NCBI RefSeq assembly: GCF_000003815.2
Contig: NC_049983.1
Span: 14,082,240 to 14,142,239, forward strand
Length of the DNA: 60,000 nucleotides
Source: Branchiostoma floridae
Taxonomy: Eukaryota; Chordata; Leptocardii; Amphioxiformes; Branchiostomatidae
Reading direction: 5' to 3'
Positions 23,769 through 34,672 of this stretch are shown here, piece after piece. A program made the position numbers and the translations under genes. The notes beneath the pieces were generated by a model. That model ran no database searches. It saw only the letters and a program-made list of their open reading frames with translations, and had not been told where the DNA came from. Numbering within the stretch: position 1 is the first letter of the stretch; every line of letters starts with the position of its first letter.

Positions 23769-24487
23769 GAGTCAATTCCAAGTCACCGAGATGGTTTTGA
23801 AATGATATTTGTAATAAGTTTGAACTATTTTGAGTAAAAGAACATTTCAGTCACTAAAGTTCGAAATTGTTCAAACATTTAAAAATGAAAGTTTAAACGT
23901 GTTTGAACCTTTTTATATTTGTTGGAACATTTGGGAAAGTAATGATATAATTATCTCTTTACTTAGAACAATTTTCAAACATCGATGTGTTTTTGTTATT
24001 GTTCCAACATGTTCCAACATTTTGTGTCATTTTTTCCCTCCATAAAAACTTTTATTGACCCCATAAACAAAGCTGCTAAGCTTGGTCCTTTGTTTGGCTC
24101 TTGTATTTTTAGATTTTCTTTAGTATACACTGGTGAGTCTTTTGTGAGAAGGTGGCAGACAGACATAATTTCCTGCACTTGGCAGGGATGTGTGAATTGC
24201 CCTCTTCCCAGCCCACTGACCCAGTTTCATCATATTGTTTCCATGTTCGAACATGTGATCACAAATGATGCATCTATGTTGGAACAGTTTAGAAACTAAC
24301 AGAAATAATGCATTTGATGTTAGAAATGTTTCTAACATGTTTGAATACTATAGAAATATTTAGAAGGTCACATAGATGTTATAAATAGTTCTAAACAGTT
24401 ACTTATCACAGTTAGATTATTACAAAGATTTTCAAAATGTTAGAACAAAAGGCAAGAAACACCCTCTCGGTAATATGGAATCGACTC
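23769..24487. mobile_element. TA-duplicating MITE inserted in the left arm
   Basis: The 719-bp insertion is bounded by GAGTCAATTCCA and TGGAATCGACTC, with TA on each side (23767-23768 and 24488-24489). The right palindrome arm at about 25851-25863 keeps the empty site as an uninterrupted tctgttacacaaaatgg, with a single TA. The inside is AT-rich with many gttcaaac/gtttgaac-like inverted motifs. A related end lies at 57388-57415. TA choice suggests Tc1/mariner-type mobilisation. Confidence 0.9.
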
Positions 24488-25026
24488 TAACAGATATTTG
24501 ACTTAATTTGCTGATAATGGCACTTTTTTGCATGTAGAACCACATGATATAAAGGTGCAATATAGAGCCATATTACAACTTTGAAAGAGGGCGTAAGGTT
24601 TCATAATTGTTTAATTTACGTGTTTGATAAAGATCTTGAATACGTTTTGTGGTGTGTATGAGTGTGACTTTTACAGTAGTTGAAGTACTAAGATGATAGG
24701 GGAAATCATTAAGCACAAAGAGAAAACAAACACAATCTTAACAGTGCACATAATTTCCTAAGGTAAATGATGGCCCACATTTCTGTAAAAACACAGTGTC
24801 ACTGCTTTACTGCTTCTCAAATGAATAAAAAAAAAACTCTTCACTGTTTACTTGTCAATGTTCTACTTGCACTGCCTGTAAACAAAGGCATACGTAGTAC
24901 AAAGGGTTCCTCTAACAAAAATACTCTATTGGCAATGCTCGCAAACAAAAGTATATGTAACACAAACTGTTCCTCTGACACACCTGAAATGCGTTTGGAA
25001 TGCAGTTAGCACCAGGTGCGTCAGGC

Positions 25027-25317
25027 ATGCGGTCGGTAGACGTTGTGTGCGTGCGGAAAACGCCCAACATACGTACCCCATACGAATCTATTCGCAGTAC
25101 GGAAAATTTTGTTGCGCATTTCAGTTGCAATCATACGCATCTCATGCGAAATGAAAACGCTGAAGTCGTAATTCAAACGCCAGATGGGCTCGACGTACAA
25201 TTTAATTTATTCCAAAAAAATTCCAAATGTTGGGCGTTCGGCCGCGTATTGACAAAATTTCATGCGGAACTCACGCGCACTTGAAAATATACGCAGGTGT
25301 AAACCCACCTTAAAGGT
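25027..25317. repeat. Loop of the palindrome, ending in an element terminus
   Basis: This unpaired 291-bp centre separates the arms. Its last part reads cgcaggtgtaaacccacc then TTAAAGG, the same as the right end of the whole element and in the same orientation. The loop is therefore plausibly a truncated second copy of a related element caught between the two arms. Confidence 0.75.
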
Positions 25318-26024
25318 GCCTGACGCACCTGGTGCTAACTGCATTCCAAACGCATTTCAGGTGTGTCAGAGGAACAGTTTGTGTTACATATACTTTTGTT
25401 TGCGAGCATTGCCAATAGAGTATTTTTGTTAGAGGAACCCTTTGTACTACGTATGCCTTTGTTTACAGGCAGTGCAAGTAGAACATTAACAAGTAAACAG
25501 TGAAGAGGTTTTTTTTTATTCATTTGCAAAGCAGTAAAGCAGTGACACTGTGCTTTTACAGAAATGTGGGCCATCATTTACCTTAAGAAATTATGTGCAC
25601 TGTTAACATTGTGTTTGTTTTCACTTTGTCCTTAATGATTTCCCCTATCATCTTAGTATTTCAACTACTATAAAAATCACACTCATACACACCACAAAAC
25701 GTATTCAAGATCTTTATCAAACACGTAAATTAAACAATTATGAAACCTTACGCCCTCTTTCAAAGTTGTAATATGGCTCTATATTGCACCTTTATATCAT
25801 GTGGTTCTACACACACAAAAAAGTGCCATTATCAGTAAATTAAGTCAAATATCTGTTACACAAAATGGCACGTGTGTCACACAAATTGACCCAGTGCTTG
25901 AGCAGGTTCCTCCACATCTTCCCGTCCCTGGAGGCTCTGTTGGGACCAGTGTCCTGCATTCATGGTGTCCTGCAAGTTGTGACCCCCGGTACAAATTCGT
26001 CAGTCCTGGCCTGGATCTGACATC

Positions 26025-26449
26025 ATAAACCGGAAGATTCCAAAAAATCCCTATCGACCAGAGGGTTTGTCCATTCTGTCCAGAGCTAATAGAAGACGAA
26101 TATCACTTTATGGTTGTATGTCCCAAATATTCCGATACACGCAATTCTCTATACAGAAGGCTGTCATTTTGTACACAAGGATTTATCCAATTGGACCTGA
26201 AGTGCAAATTCAAATACATAATGACATGTGACAATCCCTGCATGCCAGATATAGGAAAATATATCAAAGAAGGTTTAGACATTAGAAATTCCCCAAATGA
26301 TTGTAAAAGCCTCCAATGATTGTAAGAAACTTATCCCATACTACAACTCCTGTATTAGTTAGATAAGCCTTAAGTTAAGTTATAGCACTGCAGTTATGTA
26401 GATGCCATACTTTGTACCTCGTACAATTGTTGTGCAATAAAGTTATATT
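26025..26449 (+). mobile_element. 5'-truncated LINE 3' end inserted in the right arm
   Basis: The insertion is flanked by CATC on both sides (26021-26024 and 26450-26453). The left arm holds the uninterrupted site (ggatctgccatcttgagatg in reverse). The open frame contains a CPFCPELIEDEYHFMVVCPK string, the Cys-rich motif found after the reverse transcriptase in CR1/L2-like LINEs. It ends in a short 3' UTR with AATAAAGTTATATT. A related tail is at 56410-56505. 5' truncation plus a short duplication is what target-primed reverse transcription produces. Confidence 0.88.
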
Positions 26450-26575
26450 CATCTTGAGATGATTTTTTTTTGTCTGGAGTCAGATGCACCTTCGTATTTA
26501 TTCCAAATCTGGAGTGTGCGTCGATCACGCTGTCAGTACGCGTAGTATGCGCAAAGCGATCGCAGAACGCACGGT

Positions 26576-27674
26576 GTGACCCGGGGGGGCGAGATCACTA
26601 GCGTTTTCGCCCCCCTTTAGCGTTTTCGCCCCCCCCCCAAGAGCAGCTGGCTACTACATATTACAGGTGCGCTACCTGGAACTATACTGCACCTGGGGAG
26701 TAACGTATATGGTGTGTTACCTGGTACCTATATGGCACCTTATTACCGTAACGTAAGATGTCACACCTCGAAAGTCGAAAAAACATGACATTGAAATGAA
26801 AAAGACAATTTTTGCAGCTGAGGTGGCATAAAAAACAGTGCTACTGCGAACGTATAAATCAACACCGTCTATGGTACGGAATACGTCAGCTATATGTTTT
26901 CAATTTGTCAGTGTTTTCTTTCTTGTGCTGGAAACATTTCCAAAGCACTAACAAAAGCACACGTGAATGATAGTTTCTCATTATACACTATCTACGCGCA
27001 AGTTGATATAGCTGTTGCTAAATGCTACACAAACACTGGTAAAGTACCTGTCTTAAGAAACACGGGTAAATGCATCAGTTCCTAAATACTAGAAAAAACA
27101 GTCATGTTGGAGGTGAAGATATCCCTTGGCCAGGTGCATATACCAAAATGTGCGTTATTCTAATTAATACCTAATATTTGCATAATTAATAAAGACATTA
27201 CATAGTTCTTTTGTGGTCACTTCATGGTAGAGACTTCATATTGGAGATATATAGGTTGCTTGAGGACAGGTGAATACAATGAAATACATCTTATGTCAAG
27301 ATTCAGGTATATGAAATAATGGGAATTCAAGGGACCAAACCCTCCTTGTCTAAAACAAGTTCAACTATCTTATTACCATGTAATTACGTTAATATTGATA
27401 CTATGAATGGAGTTATGTATCAAACTCGTGTACTTATATCATTCTGAAACTACATTTTGTGATTTATACCAATCAACTTCTAAAATGTCATGTAAACCCG
27501 TTTTTTTGGGGGGGGGGCGAAATCGCTAAAGGGGGGGCGAGGTAGGGGGGCGAGATCACTAGCCGGGGAGGGCGAGATCGCTAGTGATTTCGCCCGGGGG
27601 GGGGGGGCGAGATCGCTAGTGATTTCGCCCCCGGGGGGCGAGATCACGGGGGGGGGGCGAGATCGCTGTCACAC
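26576..27674. mobile_element. 1.1-kb insertion with G-rich GGCGAGATCGCTAG ends
   Basis: The segment begins GTGACCCGGGGGGGCGAG and ends gcgagatcgctGTCACAC, flanked by CGGT on both sides. The left arm shows the empty site as a continuous gtaccgtgcg. The ends consist of near-palindromic blocks of the type GGCGAGATCGCTAGTGATTT with poly-G/C spacers. Several such blocks are arrayed at 27515-27665. The middle (26640-27480) is AT-rich, unrecognised and without a convincing ORF. Confidence 0.8.
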
Positions 27675-28825
27675 CGGTACTAAATCGTGATCTATGTGTG
27701 CATTCGTTATACGGTCGCTCATGGTGCGTTGTGTCTGCGCTGTAAGAACGCTATGTACTCGCAATACCGCGATTTCCGCGTATTACTGCGTATAAAGCGC
27801 AAACATGTAGCGTCTTCATAGCGCAATCGACCGACGTGGGACCACTGTATTGCGCATCCATAACGTTTTGGGCACCAAACTGCGTACGAATGATAGTTTT
27901 GTGCATGTCCAAAACTATCAGGCGAACTGGGCGTATATTTTCGTTTTCCTGCGTACGTGAAACTTTCTAAAGACGATTCAGATGCGATAGAGGTGCGACT
28001 TGTGCGTGCGGCCGCGTATTGAAGAAATCAGTCAAAATGTCGAAAAATGTCAAAACGGAACTCATGCGGCATGAAAATATACGCAGGTGTAAACCCACCT
28101 TAAAGGTGGACCACAAAGGACTACAAAGCTGCTGTTACGAACTGAACCAAAGAAAAGGGTGTATCAAAAGAAACAAGAAGTCTTTATTTGCAAGAGGCAC
28201 ATATAGGTTGCCTTGTTCATCTTAGCAGACTCAGCCGAAGTAATCGATATTCAATACATTTACAGGAGCTATCAAAGAAGTACACTATTAGAAGGTATTG
28301 GCAGGAAGCAGAGCGACCAAAGCACAACACGGCTGGATTCCAGGCTGATATGGTCCCAAGGACTTTGAATGATATGATGTTATGACTATGATCAGAATAA
28401 GTTAAAGGGCAGTTTCAACATACATGGTTTGTTTATTTATCAAGATTTTCCAAAATATAGTATGGCGGAACAGGTGTTTCTTGTTAGGAGACACCTTTTC
28501 AAGGCCGCCATAGATCTACCGAAATCATAACAAAACGATACATCAAATAATGATACATATAAATACAATATAAGAGCAAATAGCGTAAATTAACGTTTGT
28601 CAATCGAACTGACAAGTGACCTCAACTCCTTTCCCATTTCTCTCATCGGTTCTGGATAGAACGTCTAACTCTTTGAATTCGAAGTTGTCTGGGAGATACT
28701 CGCTGGCCGTTGACAGTCTTTCGTACAACTGTCCAAACGTAACATCCCCGTGGCGATATCGATTGTATACCAATCCACAACAATGCCCTCCTGACGCATT
28801 TTGATGGCGCGTTCGTCGTAGCATA

Positions 28826-29014
28826 CTATCCAAGTAGAGGTTAGGCTCCGGCTGTTTTTCCCCTTTTTTAGTCGCTTTTATCGGGCTTTCTATTTTGTAC
28901 TGTTCTGTTTTCGTCCGCGAGACATCAAGAAAACAGTACAAAATAGAAAGTCCGATAAAAACGACTAAAAAACGTCAAAAAAAAACAACCGGAGCCTAAC
29001 CTCTGCTTGGAGAG
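28826..29014. mobile_element. MITE, CTCTCCAAGC terminal repeats (copy 2)
   Basis: This 189-bp copy of the family at 2868-3064 has TA on each side, ends CTATCCAAG and GCTTGGAGAG, and the same inner gaggttaggctcc/ggagcctaacctc and atcgggctttctattttgta arms. The 28.6-29.3 kb surroundings show no supported gene. Confidence 0.85.
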
Positions 29015-29410
29015 TAGTCATATCATGGTCGACGTCATATTGCCAGATTACGAATTCGAGGCAAAGCAATACGCATGTGCAGACGCACCATTTACTACAA
29101 AATTTCAACGTTTTGGGGAATTTTACGACAAACAGGCATATGCTGGCCTTTTGGGTCGGCAATTTCCGGACTTGCGTGGAGCCTCGGACGAGGTGATTTT
29201 TTTTTTGGAGAACAGGCGAAAAGTAATGCGCGCGCGGATGTCATCCATAAGATTAAGTCAGCATGGCCTTACCTTTGCAAGGAGGGTTAAGTTTTATGTG
29301 TATGTAACTAGGTATGTATGTAGAAGACGAATATAACTTGAGAATGACTGGCCACGGTGGATTGTATTGATACTTGGTATGTGATCTACGAAGGACCATT
29401 GGGACAAAAC

Positions 29411-29650
29411 CTGTTTTAACGAAGGAGCTGTGTGCTCACAGCGAAGGGGCTGCATGCTCGTCGAAGGAGCTGTGTGCTCACAGCGAAGGGGCTGCATGCT
29501 CGGCGAAGGAGCTGTGTGCTGACAGCAAATGGGCTGTGTGCTCAGCGACGTACCTGTGTGCTCGGGGAAGGAGCTGTGTGCTCACAGCAAAGGGGCTGCA
29601 TGCTCGGCAAAGGATCTGTGTGCTCACAGCAAAGGGCTGTGTGCACCAGG
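29411..29650 (+). repeat. Minisatellite in the left TIR (unit about 40 bp)
   Basis: The unit is about 40 bp: gaaggagctgtgtgctcac, then agcgaaggggctgcatgctc. Six to seven variant units occur. The apparent proteins (LTAKGLHARRRSCV-like repeats) are translations of the unit and not evidence of a gene. Copy number differs slightly from the right TIR. Confidence 0.9.
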
Positions 29651-29914
29651 CTGAAGTTGGCCGCCGATTGGTAGCCGCCGATTGGTAGCCACCGATCCAG
29701 CCGCCGATTCGTCATTAGACAAAATATAGCATCCCATTCAGACGCCCATTCGATTCCTAATTTCCTTTAAAAGCTTAAATGGATATCAATAACTGCTAGA
29801 TATTGTCTGTTACCGCCCGATGTATGTATGTATAAACATAAATAATAACAGAAAGTATGATATCAACGATTAAGCACAAATAGTAGGCCCAATGGACGGC
29901 CAACTTCAGCCTGG

Positions 29915-30416
29915 TCTAAAATCGGCTGCCATACGTATACGGCTTGTAGAGCAATCTGCTACTTATCTAGACGTGGCCTGTGAATTTTTAAGACGAATTT
30001 AGATAGCACATACCCTAACGTATTCAAAACAAGTATCAAATCTTACGGGCCGAATTTAATTAATGATAGAGGGGAATTGCTGATTGCTGGCCTCTCTGAT
30101 AGCCGGCCATTTTAAAATGGCCGGCTATCAGAGAGGCCAGCAATCAGCGACCCAGTACAAAAAGAAATGGCCAGCAAAAGTGCCAAAAAAAGCCATGGAG
30201 AGCCTGCTATGGAGGCTAGAGGGGAATTAATTAATAGGAAATACCTGAAGCAAAGGGAATGCTAAAATCGGCTGCCATATGGCTTGTAGAGCATTCTGCT
30301 ACTTATCTAAACCTCTCCCGTGAACTTTTAATACGAATTTAGATTGCATATACACCAACGTATTCAATACAAGTATCAAATCTTAAGGGCCGGATTTAAT
30401 TGATAAACTAGAGGGG
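29915..30416 (+). repeat. Direct repeat pair interrupted by the palindromic insertion
   Basis: The copy at 29915-30078 (ctaaaatcggctgccatacg to agaggggaatt) recurs at 30262-30416 with about 90% identity. Both share gcttgtagagca and caagtatcaaatctta strings. Between them lie the 139-bp hairpin insertion and a short unique piece. Confidence 0.85.
30079..30148. repeat. Perfect 70-bp palindrome, no spacer
   Basis: Two 35-base arms meet at TTTT|AAAA (30113/30114). The left arm starts GCTGATTGCTGGCCTCTCTG and the right arm is its exact complement, with no mismatch. It is the first part of a 139-bp insertion (30079-30217) flanked by an exact 11-bp direct repeat, AGAGGGGAATT (30068-30078 and 30218-30228). 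Confidence 0.97.
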
Positions 30417-30497
30417 GGCGTATTATACTAAAAACTTTCGCTGGCGTTTTAATGTAAGCATCATTAACTGCCTGTTTAGATCAAGTTTGACTGTATA

Positions 30498-32275
30498 TAC
30501 TGTAAATGCAGACTCTTTCGCGGTGGTTTTATATTCGCGGTTTTCGCGGTGGCCTCTTCATAGCGAACTCAAAACCACCGCAAACATTTCCCTTCTGTGT
30601 TCTGTCCGTGCCGTCTACGGCACTCCCTTCTCACAACATGTATGTAGTGTAACGTTACATTGTCAAAGTATGATGACATTTAGTTCGCATTCATTCATTT
30701 CTACATAACACCTACTGTATAACACCATGGTATACAACTACAAGTATTACTGTACTAGTAATCAGAGGGTAGATATGGTTAGATCAGTGACTGTCACAGT
30801 TGATCACGCCAGCACTGTCAAAGTCAAAAGTGGACTGTTCTGGTCGTTTGTAGCGCCCTTGACGAGTAACATGTAAGACTTTTTCTTTGGTTTCTCAAAC
30901 AATATAGTCATTGTTGACGTACGTCTCTTCTAAGAATTTATCTTCGAAGAAAATAAGTTTTGGTGACAATATACAATATAGTGTTGACAATACAGTGCGT
31001 ATCTAATTTGAATATTCTCACGACACCCCCACATCTGGTGATCGTCACGAGACTTACAAATACGTGTACAATACTTGCTCTGTTCTTTTACACATATATG
31101 ATTTGCTGGTCTTAAATGTTCTTGTGTCCCATCAACATGGGTCAACACCTGATCATTTTCTATCGGTCTGTGCTTCTATCAAACTTTATTCTATAAACCA
31201 CAAGCGTATAAAATGAAAACTATGTCATAGTCGATCCAGGAAGTTATCAAATATTGAGTTCGGACACCTTACTGGATTTCTAAGCATACCATTTTTGTGA
31301 GCATGTTGTTAAAACTTCGTCCAAAAATGCACACAAAATCATAGTTAATTCATCTTAGTGGAAACCGCAGCATCAGTGTCGAATGTACACTACACATCGC
31401 TGAGTCCTTACCTGAGAGTTTACTTGTCGTGCCTTCTTCCTCTGAATACAGAAGTCAAAAGAGACCGTGTGATGTGTTCATTTAGAGTTATGTCAGCTGT
31501 ATATTCAGGTGTTACCCATTTAGTTACAGGGGTGTTTAAACGTATTCTGAGGCGTATTGTCGGAATTCAGATGGCTGTAAATATTTTGTATTCAAAAAAA
31601 TTCATTCAGGTTGAATTTGCAACTTGTTGCGTTACTTTTTTTCCACATTTTCACCATCAGTATACAATAGCAAGCCGTGAAAATATGTGATAGCCGATCG
31701 CGACCAATTCCCATTTGGACAAATATGGCTGACAAGTCAAGTGGTTGTGGGACTAGTTTATATTTGAAACATTCCCACGGCAAAACAAAGTCGTTTTCAT
31801 ACGCCGTGAACATCACTGTTTAGTGTTACTGTAGTGTCAACTTATGTTGTATAAAATTGTGACTTGATGACAAGATTCTATAATACATACGTTTTTTCTG
31901 CTCAGGTGCTGTGAATACACATGAATACTTTTTTTGGGGTTCGTAATTATTCATTTCACCGTGTATAACACCATGGTAGGAAAGTTGTACTGTCTGTACT
32001 ATGTATTAAGAGAGTAGTTACGGATCAGTAACCGTTGATCACGCCAGCACTGTCAAAGTCAAAAGTGGACTGTTCTGTCCGTTTGTAGCACCTTTGCCGA
32101 GTAACCACTATTTGTGGCTTCCGACTGGCGGTTGGTAAATGTGCCGGGTTTTCCATTACAGTGCAGTACTCACATGCATGGATGGTTCACCCGCGAACTC
32201 AGAACCACCGCGAATACTCCATTTTCCCTCTACCGCTAAATTTAAATCCCCGCAAACGTAAATGCATTTACAGTA
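30498..32275. mobile_element. TACTGTAAATGC-ended TIR element
   Basis: Ends TACTGTAAATGC and TGCATTTACAGTA are complementary. Inside each end lie cgcggtggtttta-like and aaccaccgcg-like strings. The interior contains two direct copies of a block with ttgatcacgccagcactgtc (30790-30880 and 32025-32115). No transposase was seen. It is nested in the 4-kb TIR element. Confidence 0.7.
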
Positions 32276-33067
32276 CTCGGTAAAAATGACTATAAACTCT
32301 CTACGCTCTTGTTATTTGCGTCGACATGTAAGCCCCAAACATGTGGACGCCTGTCAGTATAATTAGTTCATTTTCGAATCGGTACAACATCAGGTCCACT
32401 GTTTTACGTCCGGTTTTTAACAAGAAAAATCGGTATAATTATACTTCACTGCACAACCTTTTCAGCCATGCTAATATCTATTGTCGTGTTGCAGCAGAAT
32501 ATGAGAAATGTGAACTCAAATTTTGGACTCTTGAAACCTCTTTCACGGTGTACTTTGTTATGATGCTGACTTGAACCTTTTTTCTACCTTAAAATAGTAT
32601 GAACTTCTTAATTTCATTATGTGACAGACGAATAAATTACATGTAGTAATTTGGGTGATTTGGTATAGGGGAAGTTTTTGCACAAAATGTGGAGAGAAGT
32701 ACCACATTATAGATCCAGTGTACACTGCATCAAAGGTACATAAAGTCTGTTTTGTTTTCCTAAAATCAGTTCCCCTCAATATGCTGTAAAATACAACAGG
32801 TTTTTCATAAAAGCAACAGTTGCCATGTAAAATCTAGATCTGGCTTCTTTTGGCTCCACCCCTAGACTTGTTTCCATTTTTGTACTGAACACATATGCCA
32901 AGTTTCATACTTTAACCATAATTTGAGCAATTTTTGCACCAATCCCCTAGACAATTCCCTATGAAATTAGGAATTTTTAGTTTCTTCGAATGGGCGTCTG
33001 AATGGGATCCTATGTTTTGTCTAATGACGAATCGGCGGCTGGATCTTAGGCTACCAATCGGCGGCCA

Positions 33068-33350
33068 ACTTCAGCCTGGTGCACACAGCCCTTTGCTGTG
33101 AGCACACAGATCCTTCGCCGAGCATGCAGCCCCTTTGCTGTGAGCACACAGCTCTTTCGCTGTGAGCACACAGGTACTTCGCTGAGCACACAGCCCATTC
33201 GCTGTGAGCACACAACTCCTTCCCCGAGCACACAGCCCATTTGCTGTGAGCACACAGCTCCTTCGCCGAGCACGCAGCCCATTCGCTGTGAGCACACAGC
33301 TCATTCGCCGAGCATGCAGCCCCTTCGCTGTGAGCACAAAGCTCCTTCGC
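33068..33350 (-). repeat. Minisatellite in the right TIR (unit about 40 bp)
   Basis: This is the inverted counterpart of 29411-29650, with gctgtgagcacacagctcct repeated about seven times with variants. Long shadow frames result on both strands because the unit lacks stops in several frames. Confidence 0.9.
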
Positions 33351-33388
33351 TAAAACAGGTTTTGTCCCAATGGTCCTTCGTAGTGATC

Positions 33389-34095
33389 AGGTCTTGATGA
33401 GACGTCGACCCTGAAACGATTAGATTTGGGGCCCCCTACCAGCTTCTGTTGTATTAGAAGACTATTCCAACAGTTGTATTAGAAGACTATTCCAAGAATA
33501 TTGAAGAATTAGAAGAATATTGATAGATTATCATTATGCCAATGAGGCCCTCAAAATTCATAACAAGCAACAAATAATGGAGTACATTTTTGGCGACACC
33601 TCAGGGGCTAGCCTAACAGTATAGTATGTCCGATTGGCAAAACTTCCCGGAATTCTACAGGATTTTTTCCGCTCCTGCGTTGACGGATTGTCGTGATATT
33701 TGGAATGTACATAGCTTCGGAGATGCCTTATATGATTAAACACCAATCATACAAATCAGGGGCTAATTTGCATAATTAATGAGGACATTTTATAATCATG
33801 TATATGTCACAATAGGATACTCAAACATATGACATGTTAGTGAAAAGGAGAGAAATATTAGCCTAACTGTGTAGTATATGTCCAATTGGTAAAAATTCCC
33901 GAAATTCTACAGCAAATGTTGCATCATCCCTTCGGAGGGAAATAACTAGGGAAGGGGTTTTTGATAATGAACATAACTTCGGAGATGCCTACCATTATTA
34001 AGGACTATTAATGCAAACCAGGGGCTAATTTGCATGAATAATGAGGACAGTTTATTAATCCACACCATTTCATAATAGGACACTTAAACATATGA
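33389..34095 (+). repeat. Dispersed repeat 'TTACCTCC/ATGCAAAT', right half of an interrupted copy
   Basis: It begins at gattagatttggggccccct and carries two aattaatgaggaca-type blocks. The matching left half (cttgagaatgactggcc to ttggtatgtg, 29337-29386) lies before the 4-kb TIR element, so that element interrupted an existing repeat. Confidence 0.75.
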
Positions 34096-34106
34096 CATAT
34101 GTAACG

Positions 34107-34672
34107 TTACACAGATAGCACACATGACTCCGTTAGCAGTATATCATAAGTTACAGACAGTCGATGGCGCCCTCTGTCTCTGTTTAGAGATGGTTGTAGA
34201 GCTCTGATGGCTTCTTCGATCCCTCTTGCAAAAAAGTCTGATTCTGTGTCCGGGATTTTCACTTTGTCCAGTGAGACCGAGTGTCTAGGTGACTGTATAT
34301 GTATGTGGTTTGAAAGTTCTGAAGATGTTGAACTCGTTTGTTTTGGGCGTTTGTGTTCGAGGAACCTGGTCTTAAGTGATCTTTCAGCTTCCCCAATGTA
34401 GCTTTCCCTACGCGGACTTTTGATGTTTTGACTTTGGCACTTGGGGGTTTTGTCTTTGGGTGCTACCAAGATGCTTCGCAGTGTTCTCGACCGTGCCTGA
34501 AGACGGTCTTGATCCCATGTGTGGTGAAGATTCTTCTAACCTCTGATGCCCCTTTCACACAAGGAAGCACTACAATGCCTCTATTTTTCCCTCTGCTGTT
34601 CTGGTTCTGTTTAGTGTTACTAGATCGTGGGTGTTTGGGTGCAGTCGCCTTCGTTATCGCCAAATTATCGCC
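34107..34672 (-). pseudogene. Penelope-like element 3' remnant (GIY-YIG endonuclease)
   Basis: In two frames the minus strand reads VVLPCVKGASEVRRIFTTHGIKTVF, then VAPKDKTPKCQ, then ESYIGEAERSLKTRFLEHKR, and finishes IRALQPSLNRDRGRHRLS. The YIG motif, the R-x3-RFxEHK stretch and the PSLNRDRG end are the GIY-YIG endonuclease found at the C terminus of Penelope-like retroelements. The GIY half is deleted or scrambled, and a frameshift near 34465 splits the frame. No reverse-transcriptase part is present. It interrupts sequence that is continuous at 7860-8660. Confidence 0.85.

Larger units (their letters stand above)
23045..28099. mobile_element. 5-kb palindromic fold-back element with nested insertions
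   Basis: It starts GGTGGGTTTACACCTGCG and ends in its complement, with TTAAA on both sides (23040-23044 and 28100-28104). The two arms (to 25026 and from 25318) are reverse complements along their whole ancestral length. Removing one insertion from the left arm (23769-24487) and two from the right (26025-26449 and 26576-27674) leaves arms of about 1.26 kb each, around a 291-bp loop. The loop's right end repeats the terminal motif cgcaggtgtaaacccacc before TTAAA. A conserved non-coding block with a broken ATGGCAGATCC frame occurs in both arms. No transposase is recognised. Confidence 0.9.
29387..33382. mobile_element. 4-kb TIR element with minisatellite termini and GTGATC duplication
   Basis: Ends TACGAAGGACCATTGGGACA and its complement are flanked by GTGATC on both sides (29381-29386 and 33383-33388). 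The inverted repeats run about 380-420 bp and include a minisatellite and the string ccgattcgtcattagacaaa. The element sits inside a copy of the dispersed repeat (flanks cttgagaatgactggcc and gattagatttggggccccct). The interior holds a direct-repeat pair, a perfect palindrome and a second TIR element. No transposase was found, so it is likely non-autonomous. Confidence 0.82.

Noticed and set aside
24767-25577. Two opposed, nearly identical 80-codon ORFs (MMAHISVK...)
   Set aside because: They are the same arm sequence seen on both sides of the palindrome. Small changes such as SQMNKKKT versus LQMNKKKP show no constraint, and no known family is recognised.
29374-29688. Cys/Arg-rich repeat proteins (and the mirror at 33046-33397)
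   Set aside because: They arise from the 40-bp minisatellite in the inverted termini; open frames exist on several frames and both strands.
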